From contig JAEWMT010000081.1 of the NCBI GenBank assembly GCA_023393095.1, forward strand, positions 54,065 to 118,064: 64,000 nt of DNA, written 5' to 3'. Under the pieces are notes generated by a model. That model did no database searches. It was not told where the DNA came from and worked only from the letters and a program-made list of their open reading frames with translations. Positions within the stretch are counted from its first letter, which is position 1; each line of letters starts with the position of its first letter. This DNA comes from Bacillota bacterium. Its GTDB lineage: Bacteria; Bacillota; Clostridia; Lachnospirales; Lachnospiraceae. The translations under genes and the position numbers were made by a program. Positions 44,901 through 51,443 of the stretch are shown piece by piece.

Positions 44901-45483
44901 TCGCAAGTCTTAGAATTCCCTGATTCGCGGTTTTCTGCTCCGCCATTCCATGATCCTGCAATTCGAGGAAAAAATGTCCCTCACCAAAAATACTCTGAAG
45001 CTTTAGTGCAGCATTTTTAGCCTCCGCATAAAAGCCTTTCAGCAGATTACCTGCTACTTCACCGGCAAGACAGGCACTTAATGCAGTGATACCCTCACTG
45101 TACTGAGTGAGAACCTCATAATCCACTCTCGGTTTATAATAAAAGCCCTCCAGAAAACCCTTGGATACGATTTTCATCAGATTCTGATAACCTGTATTAT
45201 TCTCCGCAAGAAGAACTAGGTGATGGTACCGGTCGTCCGAGGTCCCAAGTTCACGGTCAAATCTAGAGTTTGGAGCCACATAAACCTCACAGCCAAGAAT
45301 CGGTTTTATACCTTCTGCCAGACAGGCTCTATAAAAATCGATGACACCATACATGACACCATGGTCAGTGATTGCAAGACTATCCATCCCAAGTTCCTTG
45401 GTACGCTTTACAATTTCTTTAATTTTTGCCGAACCATCTAACAGACTGTATTCCGTATGCACATGCAGATGTGTAAAATTCAT
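41995..45483 (-). CDS. dnaE: DNA polymerase III alpha subunit, DnaE type
   Basis: A 1162-residue C-family replicative polymerase. Order: N-terminal PHP domain (HLHVHTEYSLLDG), palm with PDIDIDF catalytic aspartates at about residues 395-405, thumb, fingers, a tandem helix-hairpin-helix region (GIGKPVIDAI), an OB-fold (IIGGMVTSKTIKTTR) and a C-terminal domain. It lacks the exonuclease insertion of PolC. The ATG is preceded by GGAGGAG and a consensus promoter lies at 45527-45555. In firmicutes DnaE extends RNA primers while PolC does bulk synthesis. Co-transcribed with pfkA, a common clostridial pairing. Confidence 0.97.
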   Translation of the reverse strand: MNFTHLHVHTEYSLLDGSAKIKEIVKRTKELGMDSLAITDHGVMYGVIDFYRACLAEGIKPILGCEVYVAPNSRFDRELGTSDDRYHHLVLLAENNTGYQNLMKIVSKGFLEGFYYKPRVDYEVLTQYSEGITALSACLAGEVAGNLLKGFYAEAKNAALKLQSIFGEGHFFLELQDHGMAEQKTANQGILRLAKETGIKLVATNDVHYTFAEDADPHDILLCIQTQKKVNDENRMRYEGGQYYLKSPEEMLDLFPYAKEALENTYEIANRCNVAITFGEYKLPVYPVPNSLTAFDYLYQLCREGLQKRYQPVSEELSERLDYELETIKNMGFVDYFLIVWDFIKYARDNNIIVGPGRGSAAGSIVSYSLGITDIDPIKYNLLFERFLNPERLTMPDIDIDFCFERRQEVIDYVTRKYGKDKVVQIVTFGTMAARGVIRDVGRALDMSYAQVDTIAKMIPTEPGITIDKALSANKELSQLYESNDEVKYLIDMSKRLEGLPRHTSMHAAGVVIGKASIDEFVPLSCSSDDSITTQFTMTTLEELGLLKMDFLGLRTLTVIQNAEALVNKNRDDLNKFDIKKIDYNDEKVYDLIASGRTEGIFQLESAGMKSFMKELKPRNIEDVIAGIALYRPGPMDFIPKYIKGKNDSGHIIYECPQLEPILSPTYGCIVYQEQVMQIVRDLAGYSYGRSDLVRRAMSKKKESVMIKERKTFVYGNPEEGVIGCIGNGIPEAVANHIFDEMIDFAKYAFNKSHAAAYAVVSYETAYLKCYYPLEFMAALMTSVIDNPGKVSEYIYTCRQMNIEILPPDINEGDAVFTVSQGAIRYALSAIKGIGKPVIDAIVTEREDNGSFLSLKDFATRLSGKEVNKRTIESFIKAGVFNHLHANRRQLMMSYIQILDSIAADKKKSLTGQMTLFDFAAEEEKQEYEITLPDVEEYNKEQLLAFEKEVLGIYVSGHPLDEYENRIEKNVSVYSNAFILDEETNKPRVVDGSNEIIGGMVTSKTIKTTRNNSMMAFITLEDLFGVVEVILFPKDYEKYKAMIDPDRKIFVRGKVTVEEEKAAKLICQEIIPFDMIPQEVWIKYRNLETFRKDEQSLYTLLDEFDGNDMVIVYCDEEKCMKKLPKSKSVKAGKDLIERLSTIYSKENVRITEKSIEKQGKID

Positions 45484-45526
45484 GTTGCTCCTCCTTTCCG
45501 CTATTCCTAATTATTAATCTATAAGT

Positions 45527-45555
45527 ATCATATGCCACGATATTACGCTTGTCAA
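45527..45555 (-). promoter_or_regulatory. Promoter of dnaE
   Basis: Minus strand: perfect TTGACA (45550-45555), 17-nt spacer, TATGAT (45527-45532). About 43 nt before the dnaE ATG. A strong 13-bp hairpin (45560-45589) lies directly upstream and may insulate it. Confidence 0.8.
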
Positions 45556-45559
45556 CACC

Positions 45560-45589
45560 AAAGGAATGGATCCTTTGATCCATTCCTTT
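45560..45589. repeat. Hairpin upstream of the dnaE promoter
   Basis: AAAGGAATGGATC / GATCCATTCCTTT, perfect 13-bp arms with a CTTT loop. May be a second terminator for the crh operon or an insulator for the dnaE promoter. Confidence 0.65.
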
Positions 45590-45643
45590 AGGGTCTGAAT
45601 CTCTTCGTGCTACACGCTACATTAAATCCTATACCACGTAAAA

Positions 45644-45714
45644 AGTCAGGAATATGAGATAAACACAAATAAAGCCAATTAACAACTTCTTTGTAGCTGT
45701 CTCATATCCTGACT
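45644..45714 (-). terminator. Terminator after crh
   Basis: AGTCAGGAATATGAGA (45644-45659) pairs with TCTCATATCCTGACT (45700-45714), one bulge; on the minus strand it is followed by TTTTTA. Closes the hprK-to-crh cluster 55 bp past the crh stop. Confidence 0.78.
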
Positions 45715-45768
45715 AATATAATTGTATATGATGCCAGAATAATATAGATTTAAATTTCTTTTTAATTA

Positions 45769-46023
45769 CTATTTACTGCTTAAATATTTCTCAATATTCT
45801 CAATTGCGGCCTGCTCATCGGGACCGTCTGCGGATACTGTTACTTTCTCGCCTGTAGCAATTCCCATGCTCATCATGCCCATGATACTTTTGGCATTGAC
45901 TTTCTTTTCGTCACTTGATACATAGATACTGCATTCATACTGGCTTGCTACCTGAACAAGCAAAGCAACCGGTCTGGCTTCTAAACCATTTGGAATATTA
46001 ATTGTTATTTCCTTCGTTATCAT
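45769..46023 (-). CDS. crh: HPr-like protein without His15 (Crh-type)
   Basis: An 84-residue HPr-fold protein. The start at 46023 has a GGAGGAG site; it leaves the standard N-terminus MITKEITINI. The catalytic motif reads GLEARPV, so Glu stands at position 15 instead of the phosphorylatable His; Ser46 is kept in VNAKSIMGM. A Ser46-only HPr paralogue is the definition of Crh (which has Gln15 in Bacillus), and like crh it ends the rapZ-whiA run. It should be a substrate of HprK at Ser46 and act in catabolite control with CcpA, not sugar transport. The ATG overlaps whiA by 26 bp. Confidence 0.87.
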   Translation of the reverse strand: MITKEITINIPNGLEARPVALLVQVASQYECSIYVSSDEKKVNAKSIMGMMSMGIATGEKVTVSADGPDEQAAIENIEKYLSSK

Positions 46024-47020
46024 TACAATTCTCCTCCTTATTTTCCCGTAATTGATCTGCAATCTGAGTTAATTTACGCAGTCTATGATTAACACCGGAT
46101 TTACCGATTGGCGGTAATAGCATCGATCCGAGTTCCTTTAAGGATGCTTCCGGAAATTCAATTCTTAATCTTGCTATCTCTTCCAGACCGTCCGCTAGAT
46201 CTCCCAAGCCCACATTATCCTTGATATAGATGATGTCGTCAATTTGTTTTGATGCAGCATTCACGGTTTTGGTGATATTAGCAGCCTCACAATTCACCTG
46301 ACGGTTGATGGAATTACGCATTTCCTTAAGAATTCTTACGTTTTCCAAATCCATCAAAGCAGTATGTGCTTCCATGATATTTAAGAGATCAACTATTTGA
46401 GAGCCTTCTTTAATATATACAATATATTTCTTTTTCCGCATTATAACTTTTGCATCTACCATAAATGTCTGTAGCATTTCCTTAAGCTGCTTAGCCTTAT
46501 CTTGTTCAGATACTACTATTTCCAAATGATATGCCTTCTTTGGATTGCTCATCGAACCCGAGGCCAAAAATGCTCCTCTGATAAACGCTCTTTTGCAACA
46601 AGCATTCAGTGCAATAACCGGATCTGGGGAACCAAATGAGACATTTACCTGCTTATTCGCTGAATTGGTACCGCCTTCTTCGTCATCATACGGATTATGA
46701 AATGACAGTTTTGTTGCCTGTAAAATAAGATTGATAGATTCAGTATGTCTTATAATCAGAGAATACATACTATTTCTTTTTAAACCCAAATTAGTTTTAA
46801 CTGAAACATCACTATTTATATTAAATGTTTTTCGGATTAATGTAAAGTATTTTCTTGCTATGGCCAAATTTTCGGTCTGTAGTTTCAAATAATAACGTGA
46901 ACCATAGCAGTGCATCCGTCCTTCACAGGAAATAATTGCTGCCAGTTCTGCCAGCCTGCAGTGTCTTGCACTGCTTAATTGAAGAGAAAGCTCCTCCTTC
47001 ACATCTTTTGAAAATGACAT
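45998..47020 (-). CDS. whiA: WhiA, sporulation/division regulator homologue
   Basis: A 340-residue protein with a LAGLIDADG-type N-terminal domain (CRLAELAAIISCEGRMHCYG, later KRAFIRGAFLASGSMSNPKKAYHLE) without nuclease residues, and a C-terminal helix-turn-helix domain (RIEFPEASLKELGSMLLPPIGKSGVNHRLRKL). The usual MSFSKDVKEEL start at 47020 is chosen; another ATG 12 bp upstream is possible and neither has a clear ribosome site. In firmicutes WhiA influences cell division and chromosome segregation. It follows rapZ by about 167 bp that contain two tandem hairpins and overlaps crh by 26 bp. Confidence 0.93.
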   Translation of the reverse strand: MSFSKDVKEELSLQLSSARHCRLAELAAIISCEGRMHCYGSRYYLKLQTENLAIARKYFTLIRKTFNINSDVSVKTNLGLKRNSMYSLIIRHTESINLILQATKLSFHNPYDDEEGGTNSANKQVNVSFGSPDPVIALNACCKRAFIRGAFLASGSMSNPKKAYHLEIVVSEQDKAKQLKEMLQTFMVDAKVIMRKKKYIVYIKEGSQIVDLLNIMEAHTALMDLENVRILKEMRNSINRQVNCEAANITKTVNAASKQIDDIIYIKDNVGLGDLADGLEEIARLRIEFPEASLKELGSMLLPPIGKSGVNHRLRKLTQIADQLRENKEENCNDNEGNNN

Positions 47021-47079
47021 ATAAATAACCATGCCTTTCTTCACAACCTGCAAACTTTGGGCCGCAGGCACAATATTTG

Positions 47080-47129
47080 CAAAGTGAATCGATTAACAAT
47101 TCACTTTGTGAAAAATCTTGATTTTTCAC
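47080..47129. repeat. Tandem hairpins between rapZ and whiA
   Basis: CAAAGTGAAT / ATTCACTTTG (47080-47089, 47099-47108) is followed without a gap by GTGAAAAATC / GATTTTTCAC (47108-47117, 47120-47129). The two stems share the G at 47108, so only one may form at its full length. They lie in the whiA leader on the minus strand, a position for translational or transcriptional control. Confidence 0.65.
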
Positions 47130-47187
47130 ACTAGCCTCCAAAGCTTAAGTTTGCTTTCTATTTATTCCCGTAGGATTTTTTAATTAT

Positions 47188-48042
47188 TTATGATTCCTTT
47201 TCAACATCTCTATGCTCAACCTTTAAACCGTATTCCGTATTGTTAAATAATTTAGCCAGTTCAATTGCCAACGTTACGGAACGATGCTTACCTCCGGTGC
47301 AGCCAATACCGATTACCAGCTGGTTCTTTCCTTCAGAGACATAATGAGGTATTAAAAATGTCAGCATATCTGATAACTTTTCTAGGAACACGCCGGCCGC
47401 TTCTGACGCAAGGACAAATTGACTTACTTCTTTATCCTTCCCCGTCTTCTTTTTCAGCTCGGGTACATAATAGGGATTCGGAAGAAAACGAACATCAAAT
47501 ATTAAATCTGCATCAACCGGAATTCCGTATTTAAAACCGAAAGATAATATTGTTACATAAAAGTTATTGAATTTTTCATCTTCTAAATATATTTTATTGA
47601 TTTGAAGTTTCAAATCCCTGATTAATAGGTGGCTGGTATCTATGATGGTATCTGCCTGTTTACGAAGAAATGCAAGGCGTTCCCTTTCCATTGAAATTCC
47701 TTTTTCCACACGGCCTCCTGCAGATAGCGGATGAATCCGTCTTGTTTCTTTATAACGTTTTACCAATACTTCCGGGGTACAGTCCAGATACAGAATTTCA
47801 TAAGGAATGTCTGTATGCTTCATGTCCTGCAGGATTGAATCCATCTCTTTTAGCGCTTGTCCGCTGCGGATGTCGATTCCTAAAGCCACCTTGTTCTGAT
47901 TACCCTGTACAACCAGACGTGCAAATTTTTTAATTAATTGAATTGGAAGATTATCCACGCAAAAATACCCTGCATCTTCCAGCATTTTTAATACAGAGCT
48001 TTTACCGGCTCCCGACATTCCTGTAACAATAACAAATCTCAT
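47188..48042 (-). CDS. rapZ: RapZ-type nucleotide-binding protein
   Basis: A 284-residue protein with an N-terminal P-loop (GMSGAGKSS) and Walker B (VALGIDIRSG), and a C-terminal sensing domain with GIGCTGGKHRSV. In E. coli RapZ controls GlmS through small RNAs; in Bacillus the homologue YvcJ lies in the same yvcJ-yvcK-whiA-crh neighbourhood. Start 48042 (MRFVIVTG) is preferred, although an ATG 18 bp upstream exists; an AGAGG/AGGAG site lies between them. The yvcK gene that normally follows is missing here. Confidence 0.92.
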   Translation of the reverse strand: MRFVIVTGMSGAGKSSVLKMLEDAGYFCVDNLPIQLIKKFARLVVQGNQNKVALGIDIRSGQALKEMDSILQDMKHTDIPYEILYLDCTPEVLVKRYKETRRIHPLSAGGRVEKGISMERERLAFLRKQADTIIDTSHLLIRDLKLQINKIYLEDEKFNNFYVTILSFGFKYGIPVDADLIFDVRFLPNPYYVPELKKKTGKDKEVSQFVLASEAAGVFLEKLSDMLTFLIPHYVSEGKNQLVIGIGCTGGKHRSVTLAIELAKLFNNTEYGLKVEHRDVEKES

Positions 48043-48093
48043 ATCTCCTGTGCCTCTCATGACTAAAGTATTAGGTCTGGGGTAGTTCTTCAG

Positions 48094-48113
48094 AAGCCTC
48101 GTATACGAGGCTT
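48094..48113. repeat. 20-bp perfect palindrome between rapZ and murB
   Basis: AAGCCTCGTATACGAGGCTT is self-complementary. It adjoins the family-3 repeat at 48108-48147 and is only partly kept in the other copy. Confidence 0.75.
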
Positions 48114-48147
48114 TGGGCTCGCATGCCTTTCGCGAGACTATTCACAC
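48108..48147. repeat. Family-3 repeat, copy A
   Basis: About 40 bp matching 60899-60938 with only a few differences, starting AGGCTTTGG and ending ATTCACAC. It contains a CTCGC/GCGAG stem. It overlaps the last codon and stop of murB. Confidence 0.75.
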
Positions 48148-49074
48148 TAAATGCGACAGTCCATTTTCTTTAAGGAATTTGACTTCAGGCTCCAGCCTGA
48201 CCTCAAATTTTTCATTTACAATTCGAATAACATCTTCAACGAGCGTCTGAAACTCTTTCGCTGTAGCATGATCCTTATTAATGACAAATCCACAATGCTT
48301 TTCCGATACAGCCGCACCACCTACCTGATAACCTCTGAGGCCAGCATCATTGATCAGTTTTCCTGCGAAATATCCCTGTGGCCTTTTAAAGGTACTGCCT
48401 GCGCTATATTGATCCAGTGGTTGTTTTTCACGCCTGCTTGCATTTAGTTCCTTCATTCTCTCGAAGATCTTTTGTTCATTTCCCTTGGAAAGTAAAAGAT
48501 CAGCTTCAAGGAGAATGTAATTTGTTTTCTGCAGGATGCTTCTTCGATATCCAAGCTCCAGCTCATCCTTATTTAATGTCAGGATGTTACCCATCTCATC
48601 CATTACCCTAGCTCCGATCAGACACTGCTTCATCTCACCGTCATAAGCGCCAGCATTCATAGTTACCGCCCCGCCTAAGGTTCCTGGAATTCCCGAAGCA
48701 AATTCCAGTCCCGTTAAACTACATACGGCTGCTTCATTCGCCAGTCTTGCTAGTGTGACACCCGCCTGTGCGGTAATCATACCGTCATCTTTTACCTGTA
48801 CCTTACTGTAATTATCAGTTAACATAATAATAAGTCCGCGATACCCCAAATCTGAAACCAATAGATTACTTCCGTTTCCGATAATAAAGTATGGCATGTT
48901 ATCCTTCTTACATAAGTTAATTACCTCACGCAGCTCCTCACATGTGTTCGGTGTGACAAAATAGTCGGCCTCACCACCAATACGGAGAGTGGTATGATAT
49001 TCCATTCGTTCTTTAACTCTGACCTGCTCTTTCGGTAAGATAAGAATCAGTTTTTGAAAGAAATTATCCTCCAA
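48142..49074 (-). CDS. murB: UDP-N-acetylenolpyruvoylglucosamine reductase
   Basis: A 310-residue FAD enzyme of peptidoglycan precursor synthesis that reduces UDP-GlcNAc-enolpyruvate to UDP-MurNAc. FAD-binding signatures are YHTTLRIGGEADYF, NGSNLLVSDLGYRG and GSAGIPGT-like (FASGIPGTLGGAVTMNAGAYDGE). The catalytic Ser lies in SAGSTFKRP, the C-terminal Glu in RLEPEVKFL; this shape fits the short class IIa type. The start is TTG with an AAGGAGG site 6 nt upstream; the next ATG lies 24 codons inside and would lose the conserved N-terminus. Ends inside a family-3 repeat. Confidence 0.94.
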   Translation of the reverse strand: MEDNFFQKLILILPKEQVRVKERMEYHTTLRIGGEADYFVTPNTCEELREVINLCKKDNMPYFIIGNGSNLLVSDLGYRGLIIMLTDNYSKVQVKDDGMITAQAGVTLARLANEAAVCSLTGLEFASGIPGTLGGAVTMNAGAYDGEMKQCLIGARVMDEMGNILTLNKDELELGYRRSILQKTNYILLEADLLLSKGNEQKIFERMKELNASRREKQPLDQYSAGSTFKRPQGYFAGKLINDAGLRGYQVGGAAVSEKHCGFVINKDHATAKEFQTLVEDVIRIVNEKFEVRLEPEVKFLKENGLSHLV

Positions 49075-49158
49075 TTTAAGCCTCCTTAAGCTCCCAGCTT
49101 CTACCTGACATATGCAGGAACGTTAACTCAATTCTAAGCTATTATAGTTAATTATAGT

Positions 49159-50097
49159 TTATGCAAAAATCAGCTTTGCTGCTCCATAAATTCCAGCATC
49201 GTTTCCTAACGTTGCCAGCCTGAACTCCTTGTTTTTCAAGGCATCCATAACATGGCTGTTGTAGTATTTCCTTGTAGTCTCTGTAATAATCTCTCCAGCT
49301 TTCGATACGCCCCCGCCGATTACAAAAACTTGCGGATCAATTACCTGGGCAACATGAGCCATAGCAACGCCAAGATAATAGCAGGCTTTATCCACTGTTT
49401 CCAAAGCTAACTTATCCCCACCTTTGGCACAATCAAATACTGTTTTAGCACTGATTTCAGTATAATCGCGCATAACGGAAGGTTCATTTTTATCAGCTAG
49501 AATGTGTTTTGCAAGGCGAACGATCCCGGTCGCAGACGCATACTGCTCCAAACATCCGCGTTTCCCGCAGCCGCAGATATTTGTCTCTTTATCATTTACA
49601 AAGATATGCCCGATTTCACCGCCGGCACCGTTACTTCCGGCAATCACGGTATCATTAATGATAATACCTCCGCCGACACCGGTACCAAGCGTTACCAACA
49701 CCATATTATGAAAGCCTTTTCCGCCGCCCATCCACATCTCACCGAGCGCGGCAACATTAGCATCGTTTCCGGCTTTTACCTTCAAACCGGTCAGTTCTGT
49801 CATTTCTTTTTCAATATTAAAATGTCCAATGCCAAGGTTTGGCAGCTCCAGAACCTCTCCATCATCCTTTACCGGTCCTGGGACACCTACCCCAATACCT
49901 AGAACGTTTTCCTTATTTAGCTTTAACAGTTTTATTTTGTCCAATACAAAAGTTGATGAATCCTTTATAATATCCTTACCATTGCCGGTTTTTCTCGTTG
50001 TAAAGTCCCATTTATTGAGCAGCTTTCCCTCTGAGTCAAATAATCCGACTTTTACTGCGGTTCCTCCGATATCAATTCCAAAACATACCTGTTCCAT
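49159..50097 (-). CDS. glk: Glucokinase, ROK family
   Basis: A 312-residue sugar kinase. The start at 50097 is the first ATG (MEQVCFGIDIGGT); the longer frame opens with GTG and has no better site. The phosphate loop is IDIGGTAVKVGL, the catalytic Asp is in NDANVAALGE, and the zinc site is CGCGKRGCLEQYAS, with the Cys pattern and His of GEIGHIFV. It phosphorylates intracellular glucose, the final product of cellodextrin and oligosaccharide breakdown. The leader on the minus strand contains the second copy of the 150-bp repeat, ending about 37 bp before the ATG. Confidence 0.94.
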   Translation of the reverse strand: MEQVCFGIDIGGTAVKVGLFDSEGKLLNKWDFTTRKTGNGKDIIKDSSTFVLDKIKLLKLNKENVLGIGVGVPGPVKDDGEVLELPNLGIGHFNIEKEMTELTGLKVKAGNDANVAALGEMWMGGGKGFHNMVLVTLGTGVGGGIIINDTVIAGSNGAGGEIGHIFVNDKETNICGCGKRGCLEQYASATGIVRLAKHILADKNEPSVMRDYTEISAKTVFDCAKGGDKLALETVDKACYYLGVAMAHVAQVIDPQVFVIGGGVSKAGEIITETTRKYYNSHVMDALKNKEFRLATLGNDAGIYGAAKLIFA

Positions 50098-50134
50098 ATT
50101 ATTTATACTGCCTCTCCTTTTCACCTACTAATTA

Positions 50135-50287
50135 TTAGGTAATTGCGAAACTATTAGTCTTTGTAATTGTATACACAACAAATACTATATCTCCGCTCCA
50201 ACGCTTCCTTCGGGCTTAACTTCCGCTCCGAAATAGTATTTCCTGTGTATACAATATCTAAAATTTATGAGTTTCGCAATTATCTAT
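50135..50287. repeat. Inverted-repeat element, family 1, copy B
   Basis: About 153 bp. Same ends (TTAGGTAATTGCGAAACT), the same GTATACA-containing stem and the same 40-nt core as copy A at 22283-22437. About a dozen substitutions, mostly in the arms; stem pairing is largely kept. No direct flanking repeat was found at this copy. Lies between hprK (3' side) and glk (5' side), same orientation to its genes as copy A. Confidence 0.85.
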
Positions 50288-50302
50288 ATGGATAAATCGT
50301 AA

Positions 50303-51265
50303 TTAAACAAGCTTATCTTCGCTATTTATAATGTCATTATTCGTCGCTCTTTTCAAGCTGTTCGTAACTCGGTTATAGAGCTCCTGAGCCGCATTATAAC
50401 CCATCTTCTTCTGACGATAGTTAACCGCCGCTGATTCACAGATAATTGCCAGATTTCGTCCCGGACGAATCGGTATGGAATGGCATACCAGCTTGTTGCC
50501 CAGAAATTCTATATAATCTTCCTCAAGTCCAAGCCTGTCATACTGCTTTTCCTTGCTCCACTCCTCTAGCTTGATTACCAGATCAATCGCCTGGGTATTC
50601 TTAACGCTTTCCACACCAAATAAGGTCTTCACATCAATGACACCGATACCCCTTAGCTCTATAAAATGCCTTGTAATATCCGGTGATGTACCTATTAATG
50701 TCTCATCACTTACTTTCTTAATTTCTACAACATCATCAGAAACGAGACGGTGACCACGTTTAATCAGCTCCAGCGCAGCTTCACTTTTACCGATGCCGCT
50801 TTCACCCATGATCAGTATACCTTCACCATATACATCCACAAGTCCTCCATGGATTGTAATTCTCGGGGCCAGCTCCACCTTTAACCAACGGATAACCTCT
50901 GCCATAAAGGAGGAGGTTGTCATAGAGGTTCTTAGAATAGGAACTCCCTTTTTGGTTGCCATTTCGATAAACTTTTCATTGACCTCAAGATTTCTGCAAA
51001 ATACAATACAAGGAATATGATAATCCATTAGTTTTTTAAATATCTGTTCTCTATGCTCCTTGTCCATCTGCTGCATATAAGCATACTCTACATGGCCAAT
51101 AACCTGAACACGTTCCGAATCAAAATGATCAAAAAAACCTGACAGCTGTAATGCGGGTCTGTTCACATCAGGCTGTGATATTTTAATATTTTTAATATAA
51201 ATATCCGGAGTGCAATTTTCCAAATTCATTTTTTCAATTAATTTTACCACATCAACCGTATACAT
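50303..51265 (-). CDS. hprK: HPr kinase/phosphorylase
   Basis: A 320-residue bifunctional enzyme that phosphorylates Ser46 of HPr and Crh and removes it with inorganic phosphate, controlling carbon catabolite repression. Visible signatures are HGGLVDVYGEGILIMGESGIGKSE (P-loop with the preceding catalytic His), LVSDDVVEI and RGIGVIDVKTLFG. It starts after a GGAGG site and ends 15 bp before repeat copy B. In the same cluster as crh, glk and pfkA. Confidence 0.97.
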   Translation of the reverse strand: MYTVDVVKLIEKMNLENCTPDIYIKNIKISQPDVNRPALQLSGFFDHFDSERVQVIGHVEYAYMQQMDKEHREQIFKKLMDYHIPCIVFCRNLEVNEKFIEMATKKGVPILRTSMTTSSFMAEVIRWLKVELAPRITIHGGLVDVYGEGILIMGESGIGKSEAALELIKRGHRLVSDDVVEIKKVSDETLIGTSPDITRHFIELRGIGVIDVKTLFGVESVKNTQAIDLVIKLEEWSKEKQYDRLGLEEDYIEFLGNKLVCHSIPIRPGRNLAIICESAAVNYRQKKMGYNAAQELYNRVTNSLKRATNNDIINSEDKLV

Positions 51266-51443
51266 AATTTTTCCTCCATCTTTTAAACTATTTTTATAAC
51301 AGCCTTAATCCCTATGGAATTCAAGGTTTTACCGACCAGTTACATATCACCCATCTCAATATTTCATCGATTTAGAAAGTCAAACATCTTACTTGGTACC
51401 TTTTATGCTACATTCTAACATTTACTTTACAACCTGTAAATGC

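Noticed and set aside
46923..47141. Minus-strand frame with Cys residues between rapZ and whiA
   Set aside because: Overlaps the start of whiA and the tandem hairpins in another frame; composition is that of a leader region.
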